From positions 1,197,001-1,261,000 of the forward strand of contig CAUJGJ010000347.1 in the NCBI GenBank assembly GCA_963170055.1: a DNA stretch of 64,000 nucleotides, given 5' to 3'. Below are positions 51,944 through 64,000 of this stretch, in pieces; the stretch's first letter is position 1, and each line of letters starts with the position of its first letter. The notes under the pieces are model-generated. The model saw nothing but the letters and a program-made list of their open reading frames with translations, was not told the origin of the DNA and searched no databases. This stretch comes from Halisarca cf. caerulea (Eukaryota > Porifera > Demospongiae > Chondrillida > Halisarcidae). A program made the translations under genes and the position numbers.

Positions 51944-53704
51944 GCTGGTGCTAATACCAATATTTGGCACTAGCACCACGCGCATTCCCAGTGGACACAC
52001 ATGACCTTTCTGAAGTGCTGTGGGCGTATTTGTGTAGTGTTGGATATGCTGGTGCTAATACCAATATTTGGCACTAGCACCACGCACATTCCCAGTGGAC
52101 ACACATGACCTTTCTGAAGTGCTGTGGGCGTATTTGTGTAGTGTTGGATATGCTGGTGCTAATACCAATATTTGGCACTAGCACCACGCACATTCCCAGT
52201 GGACACACATGAAGTTTGTAAAGTTTTGTGGGCGTATTTGTGTAGTGTTGGATATGCTGGTGCTAATACCAATATTTGGCACTAGCACCACGCACATTCC
52301 CAGTGGACACACATGACCTTTCTGAAGTGCTGTGGGCGTATTTGTGTAGTATAGGATATGCTGGTGCTAATACCAATATTTGGCACTAGCACCACGCACA
52401 TTCCCAGTGGACACACATGACCTTTGTGAAGTGCTGTGGGCGTATTTGTGTAGTGTTGGATATGCTGGTGCTAATACCATATATTTGGCACTAGCACCAC
52501 GCACATTCCCAGTGGACACACATGAAGTTTGTGAAGTGTTGTGGGCGTATTTGTGTAGTGTTGAATATGCTGGTGCTAATACCAATATTTGGCACTAGCA
52601 CCACGCACATTCCCAGTGGACACACATGACCTTTCTGAAGTGCTGTGGGCGTATTTGTGTAGTGTTGGATATGCTGGTGCTAATACCAATATTAGGCACT
52701 AGCACCACGCGCATTCCCAGTGGACACACATGACCTTTCTGAAGTGCTGTGGGCGTATTTGTGTAGTGTTGGATATGCTGGTGCTAATACCAATATTTGG
52801 CACTAGCACCACGCACATTCCCAGTGGACACACATGACCTTTCTGAAGTGCTGTGGGCGTATTTGTGTAGTATAGGATATGCTGGTGCTAATACCAATAT
52901 TTTGCACTAGCACCACGCACATTCCCAGTGGACACACATGACCTTTCTGAAGTGCTGTGGGCGTATTTGTTTAGTGTTGGATATGCTGGTGCTAATACCA
53001 ATATTTGGCACTAGCACCAAGCACATTCCCAGTGGACACACATGAAGTTTCTGAAGTGTTGTGGGCGTATTTGTGTAGTGTTGAATATGCTGGTGCTAAT
53101 ACCAATATTTGGCACTAGCACCACGCACATTCCCAGTGGACACACATGACCTTTCTGAAGTGCTGTGGGCGTATTTGTGTAGTGTTGGATATGCTGGTGC
53201 TAATACCAATATTTGGCACTAGCACCACGCGCATTCCCAGTGGACACACATGACCTTTCTGAAGTGCTGTGGGCGTATTTGTGTAGTATAGGATATGCTG
53301 GTGCTAATACCAATATTTTGCACTAGCACCACGCACATTCCCAGTGGACACACATGACCTTTCTGAAGTGCTGTGGGCGTATTTGTGTAGTGTTGGATAT
53401 GCTGGTGCTAATACCAATATTTGGCACTAGCACCACGCACATTCCCAGTGGACACACATGAAGTTTGTAAAGTTTTGTGGGCGTATTTGTGTAGTGTTGG
53501 ATATGCTGGTGCTAATACCAATATTTGGCACTAGCACCACGCACATTCCCAGTTGACACACATGACCTTTCTGAAGTGCTGTGGGCGTATTTGTGTAGTA
53601 TAGGATATGCTGGTGCTAATACCAATATTTTGCACTAGCACCACGCACATTCCCAGTGGACACACATGACCTTTCTGAAGTGCTGTGGGCGTATTTGTGT
53701 AGTG

Positions 53705-56700
53705 TTGGAAATGCTGGTGCTAATACCAAAATTATGCACTAGCACCATGCACATTCCCAATTGACACACATGACCTTTCTGAAGTGTTGTGGGCGTATTT
53801 GTGTAGTGTTGGATATGCTGGTGCTAATACCAATATTTGGCACTAGCACCACGCACATTCAAAGTTGACACACATGACCTTTGTGAAGTGCTGTGGGCGT
53901 ATTTGTGTAGTGTTGGATATGCTGGTGCTAATACCAATATTTGGCACTAGCACCACGCACATTCCCAGTGGACACACATGAAGTTTGTAAAGTTTTGTGG
54001 GCGTATTTGTGTAGTGTTGGAAATGCTGGTGCTAATACCAATATTTGGCACTAGCACCACGCACATTCCCAGTGGACACACATGACCTTTCTGAAGTGCT
54101 GTGGGCGTATTTGTGTAGTATAGGATATGCTGGTGCTAATACCAATATTTTGCACTAGCACCACGCACATTCCCAGTGGACACACATGACCTTTCTGAAG
54201 TGCTGTGGGCGTATTTGTGTAGTGTTGAATATGCTGGTGCTAATACCAATATTTGGCACTAGCACCACGCACATTCCCAGTGGACACACATGAAGTTTTT
54301 GAAGTGTTGTGGGCGTATTTGTGTAGTGTTGAATATCCTGGTGCTAATACCAATATTTGGCACTAGCACCACGCACATTCCCAGTGGACACACATGACCT
54401 TTGTGAAGTGCTGTGGGCGTATTTGTGTAGTATAGGATATGTTGGTGCTAATACCAATATTTGGCACTAGCACCGCGCACATTCCCAGTGGACACACATG
54501 ACCTTTCTGAAGTGCTGTGGGCGTATTTGTGTAGTGTTGGAAATGCTGGTGCTAATACCAAAATTATGCACTAGCACCACGCACATTCCCAGTTGACACA
54601 CATGACCTTTCTGAAGTGCTGTGGGCGTATTTGTGTAGTGTTGGATATGCTGGTGCTAATACCAATATTTGGCACTAGCACCACGCACATTCCAAGTTGA
54701 CACACATGACCTTTGTGAAGTGCTGTGGGCATATTTGTGTAATGTTGGATATGCTGGTGCTAATACCAATATTTGGAACTAGCACCACGCACATTCCCAG
54801 TGGACACACATGACCTTTCTGAAGTGCTGTGGGCGTATTTGTGTAGTGTTGGATATGCTGGCGCTAATACCAATGTTTGGCACTAGCACCACGCACATTC
54901 CAAGTTGACACACATGACCTTTGTGAAGTGCTGTGGGCATATTTGTGTAATGTTGGATATGCTGGTGCTAATACCAATATTTGGCACTAGCACCACGCAC
55001 ATTCCCAGTGGACACACATGACCTTTCTGAAGTGCTGTGGGCGTATTTGTGTAGTGTTGGATATGCTGGTGCTAATACCAAAATTTTGCACTAGCACCAC
55101 GCACATTCCCAGTTGACACACATGACCTTTCTGAAGTGCTGTAGGCGTATTTGTGTAGTGTTGGATATGCTGGTGCTAATACCAATATTTGGCACTAGCA
55201 CCACGCACATTCCAAGTTGACACACATGACCTTTTTGAAGTGCTGTGGGCATATTTGTGTAATGTTGGATATGCTGGTGCTAATACCAATATTTGGAACT
55301 AGCACCACGCACATTCCCAGTGGACACACATGACCTTTCTGAAGTGCTGTGGGCGTATTTGTGTAGTGTTGGATATGCTGGTGCTAACACCAACATTTGG
55401 CACTAGCACCACGCACATTCCCAGTGGACACACATTAAGTTTCTGAAGTGCTGTGGGCGTATTTGTGTAGTGTTGGATATGCTGGTGCTAATACCAATAT
55501 TTGGCACTAGCACCACGCACATTCCCAGTGGACACACATGAAGTTTCTGAAGTGCTGTGGGCGTATTTGTGTAGTGTTGGATATGCTGGTGCTAATACCA
55601 AAATTTGGCACTAGCACCACGCACATTCCCAGTTGACACACATGACCTTTCTGAAGTGCTGTGGGCATATTTGTGTAGTGTTGGATATGCTGGTGCTAAT
55701 ACCAATATTTGGCACTAGCACCACGCACATTCCCAGTTGACATACATGACCTTTCTGAAGTGCTGTGGGCGTATTTGTGTAATGTTGGATATGCTGGTGC
55801 TAATACCAATATTTGGCACTAGCACCACGCACATTCCCAGTGGACACACATTAAGTTTCTGAAGTGCTGTGGGCGTATTTGTGTAGTGTTGGATATGCTG
55901 GTGCTAATACCAATATTTGGCACTAGCACCACGCACATTCCCAGTGGACACACATGAAGTTTCTGAAGTGCTGTTGGCGTATTTGTGTAGTGTTGGATAT
56001 GCTGGTGCTAATACCAATATTTGGCACTTGCACCACGCGCATTCCCAGTGGACACACATGACCTTTCTGAAGTGCTGTGGGCGTATTTGTGTAGTGTTGG
56101 ATATGCTGGTGCTAATACCAATATTTGGCACTAGCACCACGCACATTCCCAGTGGACACACATGACCTTTCTGAAGTGCTGTGGGCGTATTTGTGTAGTA
56201 TAGGATATGCTGGTGCTAATACCAATATTTTGCACTAGCACCACGCACATTCCCAGTGGACACACATGACCTTTCTGAAGTGCTGTGGGCGTATTTGTGT
56301 AGTGTTGGATATGCTGGTGCTAATACCAATATTTGGCACTAGCACCACGCACATTCCCAGTGGACACACATGACCTTTCTGAAGTGCTGTGGGCGTATTT
56401 GTGTAGTATAGGATATGTTGGTGCTAATACCAATATTTGGCACTAGCACCACGCACATTCCCAGTGGACACACATGACCTTTCTGAAGTGCTGTGGGCGT
56501 ATTTGTGTAGTTTTGGAAATGCTGGTGCTAATACCAAAATTATGCACTAGCACCACGCACATTCCCAGTTGACACACATGACCTTTCTGAAGTGCTGTGG
56601 GCGTATTTGTGTAGTGTTGGATATGCTGGTGCTAATACCAATATTTGGCACTAGCACCACGCACATTCCAAGTTGACACACATGACCTTTGTGAAGTGCT

Positions 56701-59700
56701 GTGGGCATATTTGTGTAATGTTGGATATGCTGGTGCTAATACCAATATTTGGCACTAGCACCACGCACATTCCCAGTGGACACACATTAAGTTTCTGAAG
56801 TGCTGTGGGCGTATTTGTGTAGTGTTGGATATGCTGGTGCTAATACCAATATTTGGCACTAGCACCATGCACATTCCCAGTGGACACACATGAAGTTTCT
56901 GAAGTGCTGTGGGCGTATTTGTGTAGTGTTGGATATGCTGGTGCTAATACCAAAATTTGGCACTAGCACCACGCACATTCCCAGTTGACACACATGACCT
57001 TTCTGAAGTGCTGTTTGCATATTTGTGTAGTGTTGGATATGCTGGTGCTAATACCAATATTTGGCACTAGCACCACGCACATTCCCAGTTGACACACATG
57101 ACCTTTCTGAAGTGCTGTGGGCGTATTTGTGTAATGTTGGATATGCTGGTGCTAATACCAATATTTGGCACTAGCACCACGCACATTCCCAGTGGACACA
57201 CATTAAGTTTCTGAAGTGCTGTGGGCGTATTTGTGTAGTGTTGGATATGCTGGTGCTAATACCAATATTTGGCACTAGCACCACGCACATTCCCAGTGGA
57301 CACACATGAAGTTTCTGAAGTGCTGTGGGCGTATTTGTGTAGTGTTGGATATGCTGGTGCTAATACCAATATTTGGCACTAGCACCACGCGCATTCCCAG
57401 TGGACACACATGACCTTTCTGAAGTGCTGTGGGCGTATTTGTGTAGTGTTGGATATGCTGGTGCTAATACCAATATTTGGCACTAGCACCACGCACATTC
57501 CCAGTAGACACACATGACCTTTCTGAAGTGCTGTGGGCGTATTTGTGTAGTGTTGGATATGCTGGTGCTAATACCAATATTTGGCACTAGCACCACGCAC
57601 ATTCCCAGTGGACACACATGACCTTTCTGAAGTGCTGTGGGCGTATTTGTGTAGTATAGGATATGCTGGTGCTAATACCAATATTTTGCACTAGCACCAC
57701 GCACATTCCCAGTGGACACACATGACCTTTCTGAAGTGCTGTGGGCGTATTTGTGTAGTGTTGGATATGCTGGTGCTAATACCAATATTTGGCACTAGCA
57801 CCACGCACATTCCCAGTGGACACACATGAAGTTTCTGAAGTGTTGTGGGCGTATTTGTGTAGTGTTGAATATGCTGGTGCTAATACCAATATTTGGCACT
57901 AGCACCACGCACATTCCCAGCGGACACACATGACCTTTCTGAAGTGCTGTGGGCGTATTTGTGTAGTATAGGATATGTTGGTGCTAATACCAATATTTGG
58001 CACTAGCACCACGCACATTCCCAGTGGACACACATGACCTTTCTGAAGTGCTGTGGGCGTATTTGTGTAGTGTTGGAAATGCTGGTGCTAATACCAATAT
58101 TTGGCACTAGCACCACGCACATTCCCAGTGGACACACATGACCTTTGCGAAGTGCTGTGGGCATATTTGTGTAATGTTGGATATGCTGGTGCTAATACCA
58201 ATATTTGGCACTAGCACCACGCACATTCCCAGTGGACACACATGACCTTTCTGAAGTGCTGTGGGCGTATTTGTGTAGTGTTGGATATGCTGGTGCTAAT
58301 ACCAAAATTTGGCACTAGCACCACGCACATTCCCAGTTGACACACATGACCTTTCTGAAGTGCTGTGGGCGTATTTGTGTAGTGTTGGATATGCTGGTGC
58401 TAATACCAATATTTGGCACTAGCACCACGCACATTCCAAGTTGACACACATGACCTTTGTGAAGTGCTGTGGGCATATTTGTGTAATGTTGGATATGCTG
58501 GTGCTAATACCAATATTTGGAACTAGCACCACGCACATTCCCAGTGGACACACATGACCTTTCTGAAGTGCTGTGGGCGTATTTGTGTAGTGTTGGATAT
58601 GCTGGTGCTAACACCAACATTTGGCACTAGCACCACGCACATTCCCAGTGGACACACATTAAGTTTCTGAAGTGCTTTGGGCGTATTTGTGTAGTGTTGG
58701 ATATGCTGGTGCTAATACCAATATTTGGCACTAGCACCACGCACATTCCCAGTGGACACACATGAAGTTTCTGAAGTGCTGTGGGCGTATTTGTGTAGTG
58801 TTGGATATGCTGGTGCTAATACCAAAATTTGGCACTAGCACCACGCACATTCCCAGTTGACACACATGACCTTTCTGAAGTGCTGTGGGCGTATTTGTTT
58901 AGTGTTGGATATGCTGGTGCTAATACCAATATTTGGCACTAGCACCACGCACATTCCAAGTTGACACACATGACCTTTGTGAAGTGCTGTGGGCATATTT
59001 GTGTAGTGTTGGATATGCTGGTGCTAATACCAATATTTGGCACTAGCACCACGCACATTCCCAGTGGACACACATGACCTTTCTGAAGTGCTGTGGGCGT
59101 ATTTGTGTAGTGTTGGATATGCTGGTGCTAACACCAACATTTGGCGCTAGCACCACGCACATTCCCAGTGGACACACATTAAGTTTCTGAAGTGCTGTGG
59201 GCGTATTTGTGTAGTGTTGGATATGCTGGTGCTAATACCAATATTTGGCACTAGCACCACGCACATTCCCAGTGGACACACATGACCTTTCTGAAGTGCT
59301 GTGGGCGTATTTGTGTAGTATAGGATATGTTGTTGCTAATACCAATATTTGGCACTAGCACCACGCACATTCCCAGTGGACACACATGAAGTTTGTGAAG
59401 TTTTGTGGGCGTATTTGTGTAGTGTTGGATATGCTGGTGCTAATACCAATATTTGGCACTAGCACCACGCATATTCCCACTGGACACACATGACCTTTCT
59501 GAAGTGCTGTGGGCGTATTTGTGTAGTATAGGTTATGTTGGTGCTAATACCAATATTTGGCACTAGCACCACGCACATTCCCAGTGGACACACATGACCT
59601 TTCTGAAGTGCTGTGGGCGTATTTGTGTAGTGTTGGATATGCTGGTGCTAATACCAATATTTGGCACTAGCACCACGCACATTCCCAGTGGACACACATG

Positions 59701-60200
59701 ACCTTTCTGAAGTGCTGTGGGCGTATTTGTGTAGTATAGGATATGCTGGTGCTAATACCAATATTTTGCACTAGCACCACGCACATTCCCAGTGGACACA
59801 CATGACCTTTCTGAAGTGCTGTGGGCGTATTTGTGTAGTGTTGGATATGCTGGTGCTAATACCAATATTTGGCACTAGCACCACGCACATTCCCAGTGGA
59901 CACACATGAAGTTTCTGAAGTGTTGTGGGCGTATTTGTGTAGTGTTGAATATGCTGGTGCTAATACCAATATTTGGCACTAGCACCACGCACATTCCCAG
60001 TGGACACACATGACCTTTCTGAAGTGCTGTGGGCGTATTTGTGTAGTATAGGATATGTTGGTGCTAATACCAATATTTGGCACTAGCACCACGCACATTC
60101 CCAGTGGACACACATGACCTTTCTGAAGTGCTGTGGGCGTATTTGTGTAGTGTTGGAAATGCTGGTGCTAATACCAAAATTATGCACTAGCACCACGCAC
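53705..60200 (+). repeat. Dispersed monomer type with AAATGCTGG and AAATTATGCAC
   Basis: A monomer with GGAAATGCTGG together with CCAAAATTATGCACTAGC occurs at 53709, 54541, 56517 and 60157. Intervals are 832, 1976 and 3640 bp (8, 19 and 35 x 104). It is always flanked by a CCCAGTTGACAC or CCCAATTGACAC monomer and preceded by a GTATAGGATATG type, except that spacing between occurrences varies. It marks overlapping block duplications in the right part of the array. Confidence 0.82.
55500..57300 (+). repeat. 13-monomer-spaced repeat, 1352 bp
   Basis: The ACCAAAATTTGG type at 55598 recurs at 56950 (1352 bp, 13 x 104), within similar series: GAAGTTTCTG, AAAATTTGG with CCCAGTTGACAC, then GTGTAATGTTGG, then CATTAAGTTTCTG. 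Copies differ at scattered bases such as GCTGTTTGCAT near 57013. Confidence 0.75.
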
Positions 60201-63100
60201 ATTCCCAGTTGACACACATGACCTTTCTGAAGTGCTGTGGGCGTATTTGTGTAGTGTTGGATATGCTGGTGCTAATACCAATATTTGGCACTAGCACCAC
60301 GCACATTCCAAGTTGACACACATGACCTTTGTGAAGTGCTGTGGGCATATTTGTGTAATGTTGGATATGCTGGTGCTAATACCAATATTTGGAACTAGCA
60401 CCACGCACATTCCCAGTGGACACACATGACCTTTCTGAAGTGCTGTGGGCGTATTTGTGTAGTGTTGGATATGCTGGTGCTAACACCAACATTTGGCACT
60501 AGCACCACGCACATTCCCAGTGGACACACATTAAGTTTCTGAAGTGCTGTGGGCGTATTTGTGTAGTGTTGGATATGCTGGTGCTAATACAAATATTTGG
60601 CACTAGCACCACGCACATTCCCAGTGGACACACATGAAGTTTCTGAAGTGCTGTGGGCGTATTTGTGTAGTGTTGGATATGCTGGTGCTAATACCAAAAT
60701 TTGGCACTAGCACCACGCACATTCCCAGTTGACACACATGACCTTTCTGAAGTGCTGTGGGCGTATTTGTGTAGTGTTGGATATGCTGGTGCTAATACCA
60801 ATATTTGGCACTAGCACCACGCACATTCCCAGTGGACACACATGACCTTTCTGAAGTGCTGTGGGCGTATTTGTGTAGTGTTGGATATGCTGGTGCTAAT
60901 ACCAATATTTGGCACTAGCACCACGCACATTCCCAGTTGACACACATGACCTTTCTGAAGTGCTGTGGGCGTATTTGTGTAGTGTTGGATATGCTGGTGC
61001 TAATACCAATATTTGGCACTAGCACCACGCACATTCCAAGTTGACACACATGACCTTTGTGAAGTGCTGTGGGCATATTTGTGTAATGTTGGATATGCTG
61101 GTGCTAATACCAATATTTGGAACTAGCACCACGCACATTCCCAGTGGACACACATGACCTTTCTGAAGTGCTGTGGGCGTATTTGTGTAGTGTTGGATAT
61201 GCTGGTGCTAACACCAACATTTGGCACTAGCACCACGCACATTCCCAGTGGACACACATTAAGTTTCTGAAGTGCTTTGGGCGTATTTGTGTAGTGTTGG
61301 ATATGCTGGTGCTAATACCAATATTTGGCACTAGCACCACGCACATTCCCAGTGGACACACATGAAGTTTCTGAAGTGCTGTGGGCGTATTTGTGTAGTG
61401 TTGGATATGCTGGTGCTAATACCAAAATTTGGCACTAGCACCACGCACATTCCCAGTTGACACACATGACCTTTCTGAAGTGCTGTGGGCGTATTTGTGT
61501 AGTGTTGGATATGCTGGTGCTAATACCAATATTTGGCACTAGCACCACGCACATTCCAAGTTGACACACATGACCTTTGTGAAGTGCTGTGGGCATTTTT
61601 GTGCAGTGTTGGATATGCTGGTGCTAATACCAATATTTGGCACTAGCACCACGCACATTCCCAGTGGACACACATGACCTTTCTGAAGTGCTGTGGGCGT
61701 ATTTGTGTAGTGTTGGATATGCTGGTGCTAACACCAACATTTGGCACTAGCACCACGCACATTCCCAGTGGACACACATTAAGTTTCTGAAGTGCTGTGG
61801 GCGTATTTGTGTAGTGTTGGATATGCTGGTGCTAATACCAATATTTGGCACTAGCACCACGCACATTCCCAGTGGACACACATGACCTTTCTGAAGTGCT
61901 GTGGGCGTATTTGTGTAGTATAGGATATGTTGTTGCTAATACCAATATTTGGCACTAGCACCACGCACATTCCCAGTGGACACACATGAAGTTTGTGAAG
62001 TTTTGTGGGCGTATTTGTGTAGTGTTGGATATGCTGGTGCTAATACCAATATTTGGCACTAGCACCACGCATATTCCCACTGGACACACATGACCTTTCT
62101 GAAGTGCTGTGGGCGTATTTGTGTAGTATAGGATATGTTGGTGCTAATACCAATATTTGGCACTAGCACCACGCACATTCCCAGTGGACACACATGACCT
62201 TTCTGAAGTGCTGTGGGCGTATTTGTGTAGTGTTGGATATGATGGTGCTAATACCAATATTTGGCACTAACACCACGCACATTCCCAGTTGACACACATG
62301 ACCTTTCTGAAGTGCTGTGGGCGTATTTGTGTAGTGTTGGATATGATGGTGCTAATACCAATATTTGGCACTAACACCACGCACATTCCCAGTTGACACA
62401 CATGACCTTTCTGAAGTGCTGTGGGCGTATTTGTGTAGTGTTGGATATGCTGGTGCTAATACCAATATTTGGCACTAGCACCATGCACATTCCCAGTGGA
62501 CACACATGAAGTTTGTAAAGTTTTGTGGGCGTATTTGTGTAGTGTTGGATATGCTGGTGCTAATACCAATATTTGGCACTAGCACCACGCACATTCCCAG
62601 TGGACACACATGACCTTTCTGAAGTGCTGTGGGCGTATTTGTGTAGTATAGGATATGCTGGTGCTAATACCAATATTTTGCACTAGCACCACGCACATTC
62701 CCAGTGGACACACATGACCTTTCTGAAGTGCTGTGGGCGTATTTGTGTAGTGTTGGATATGCTGGTGCTAATACCAATATTTGGCACTAGCACCACGCAC
62801 ATTCCCAGTGGACACACATGAAGTTTCTGAAGTGTTGTGGGCGTATTTGTGTAGTGTTGAATATGCTGGTGCTAATACCAATATTTGGCACTAGCACCAC
62901 GCACATTCCCAGTGGACACACATGACCTTTCTGAAGTGCTGTGGGCGTATTTGTGTAGTATAGGATATGTTGGTGCTAATACCAATATTTGGCACTAGCA
63001 CCACGCACATTCCCAGTGGACACACATGACCTTTCTGAAGTGCTGTGGGCGTATTTGTGTAGTGTTGGATACGCTGGTGCTAATACCAAAATTTGGCACT
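58300..63100 (+). repeat. 25-monomer duplication, 2600 bp, with a 3-monomer insertion
   Basis: About 58300-59640 recurs at about 60900-62240. Markers exactly 2600 bp apart are ACACCAACAT (58611/61211 and 59131/61731), TAGGATATGTTGTTGC (59321/61921) and AGCACCACGCATATTCCCAC (59461/62061). After 62240 homology resumes at a 2912-bp offset (59731/62643; 59941/62853), so three extra monomers sit at about 62240-62550 in the right copy. Confidence 0.87.
62240..62447 (+). repeat. Adjacent twin monomers
   Basis: Two consecutive monomers share the private pair GATATGATGG and GGCACTAACACC followed by CCCAGTTGACAC, with GATGGTGCT at 62241 and 62345. It is a single-monomer tandem duplication inside the 3-monomer insertion that separates the two offsets of the 2600-bp repeat. 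Confidence 0.88.
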
Positions 63101-63779
63101 AGCACCACGCACATTCCCAGTTGACACACATGACCTTTCTGAAGTGCTGTGGGCGTATTTGTGTAGTGTTGGATATGCTGGTGCTAATACCAATATTTGG
63201 CACTAGCACCACGCACATTCCAAGTTGACACACATGACCTTTCTGAAGTGCTGTGGGCATATTTGTGTAATGTTGGAAATGCTGGTGCTAATACCAATAT
63301 TTGGCAATACCACCACGCACATTCCCAGTGGACACACATGACTTTTCTAAAGTGCTGTGGGCGTATTTGTGTAGTGTTGGATATGCTGGTGCTAATACCA
63401 ACATTTGGCACTAGCACCACGCACATTCCCAGTGGACACACATTAAGTTTCTGAAGTGCTGTGGGCGTATTTGTGTAGTGTTGGATATGCTGGTGCTAAT
63501 ACCAATATTTGGCACTAGCACCACGCACATTCGCAGTGGACACACATGAAGTTTCTGAAGTGGTGTGGGCGTATTTGTGTAGTGTTGGATATGCTGGTGC
63601 TAATACCAATATTTAGCACTAGCACCACGCACATTCCCAGTGGACACACATGACCTTTCTGAAGTGCTGTAGGCGTATTTGTGTAGTGTTGGATATGCTG
63701 GTGCTAATGCCAATATTTGGCACTAGCACCACGCACATTCCCAGTGGACACACATGACCTTTCTGAAGTGCTGTGGGCA

Positions 63780-64000
63780 TATTTGTGTAGTGTAGGATAT
63801 GCTGGTGCTAGTACCAATATTTGGCACTAGAACCACGCACATTCCCAGTGGACACACATGAAGTTTCTGAAGTGCTGTGGGCATATTTCTGTAGTGTTGG
63901 ATATGCTGGTTCTAGTACCAATATTTGGCACTAGAACCACGCACATTCCCAGTGGACACACATGAAGTTTCTGAAGTGTTGTGGGCGTATTTGTGTAGTG
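63780..64000 (+). repeat. Right-edge monomers resembling the start of the core
   Basis: The last three monomers have GCTAGTACC...CTAGAACC, then GGGCATATTTCTG with GGTTCTAGTACC...CTAGAACC, then GAAGTTTCTGAAGTGTTG. The same order occurs at about 11770-11990. The two GGTTCTAGTAC sites lie at 11901 and 63908, about 500 monomers apart. The array continues beyond the window. Confidence 0.75.

Larger units (their letters stand above)
561..64000 (+). repeat. 104-bp satellite DNA array (about 610 monomers, runs off the right edge)
   Basis: Period measured from recurrent anchors: GTTGGATATG at 11161 and 11265, and GAAGTGCTG-type anchors at 561 and 665, both 104 bp apart. All copies examined have the same head-to-tail orientation. 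Starting the monomer at CACGCACATT, the core consensus is 49 G+C of 104 (about 47%) with two CpG sites, at monomer positions 3-4 and 49-50. Length variants exist: 105 bp (extra T), 102 bp, 98 bp and 89 bp. No insertion of unrelated DNA was found. I do not recognise the satellite family or species. I saw no telomere motif and no match to the CENP-B box, and no A-tracts suggesting intrinsic curvature. A role in centromere, subtelomere or heterochromatin is possible but not shown by the sequence. Confidence 0.98.
11060..64000 (+). repeat. Homogenised satellite core
   Basis: From about 11,060 the typical monomer carries CTGGTGCTAATACCAATATT and CACGCACATTCCC, and neighbouring copies differ at a few positions only. 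Types are told apart mainly by the cassette after CAT: GACCTTTCTGAAG, GAAGTTTCTGAAG, GACATTCCTGAAG, GAAATTCCTGAAG, TAAGTTTCTGAAG, or GAAGTTTGTGAAGTTTTG. A second diagnostic site is GTGTTGGATATGCTG versus GTATAGGATATGTTG. Order of types is conserved over local blocks, giving the higher-order repeats listed separately. No gene or foreign insertion is seen in these 53 kb. Confidence 0.95.

Noticed and set aside
11060..64000. CRISPR-like array of regular repeats
   Set aside because: The whole 104-bp unit is conserved. There are no unique spacers between short repeats, no cas genes, and the context is eukaryotic satellite.
11060..64000. Telomeric or subtelomeric repeat motifs
   Set aside because: No TTAGGG-, TTAGG- or TTTAGGG-type tandem runs were seen on either strand.
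561..64000. Tandem array of RNA genes (tRNA, 5S rRNA, snRNA)
   Set aside because: The monomer has no A/B box pair, cloverleaf or 5S-like internal promoter that I can recognise, and no T-run terminators. The hairpin alone does not support a gene call.
561..64000. Transposon origin of the array (terminal repeats, target-site duplications, ORFs)
   Set aside because: No terminal inverted repeats, LTRs, poly-A tails or transposase/RT-like frames were seen. The inverted arms found are internal to each monomer.

Overview
The window is almost entirely one eukaryotic satellite DNA array. From about position 561 to the last base (roughly 63.4 kb) it consists of head-to-tail copies of a 104-bp monomer, all in the same orientation, about 610 copies by length. 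I see no transposon insertion, inversion, unique spacer or run of Ns. The array runs off the right edge, so its true length is unknown. I found no credible protein gene, tRNA, rRNA, CRISPR array or recognisable regulatory element. Long homogenised satellite with a TG-microsatellite flank points to a eukaryotic nuclear genome assembled with long reads. Species cannot be named from this sequence. Decay of the monomer's two CpG sites in the older part is compatible with a CpG-methylating genome, but this is inference.

Layout. Positions 1-560 are non-satellite flank: two copies, 340 bp apart, of an 80-bp block (72 of 80 bases match), each followed by a TG-rich tract. The second tract contains two perfect 30-bp tandem units and passes directly into the satellite. 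Positions 561 to about 11,060 are a diverged edge. Neighbouring monomers there differ by many substitutions and small indels, and most belong to a subfamily with GGTTCTAAGACC in the 3' third. At about 11,060 the array changes abruptly to a homogenised core (11,060-64,000), where monomers differ by only a few bases and fall into a small set of types.

Within the core, types recur in ordered blocks, giving local higher-order repeats (HORs) of many different lengths: 5, 7, 11, 12, 15, 18, 19, 24 and 25 monomers. No single HOR covers the core. It looks like successive overlapping segmental duplications of variable size, as expected from unequal exchange or replication slippage.

The most noteworthy structural feature is a dyad in each core monomer. 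On the minus strand it would fold into an uninterrupted 13-bp RNA stem (two G-U pairs) with a 7-nt loop, repeated every 104 nt. Some variant monomers change both arms together. A second, weaker dyad occupies the other half of the monomer. Whether the array is transcribed or has a centromeric, heterochromatic or other role cannot be decided from sequence alone. Open reading frames here are by-products of the repeat; the longest in-frame ones in the core exist because 105-bp and 102-bp monomer variants are multiples of three.
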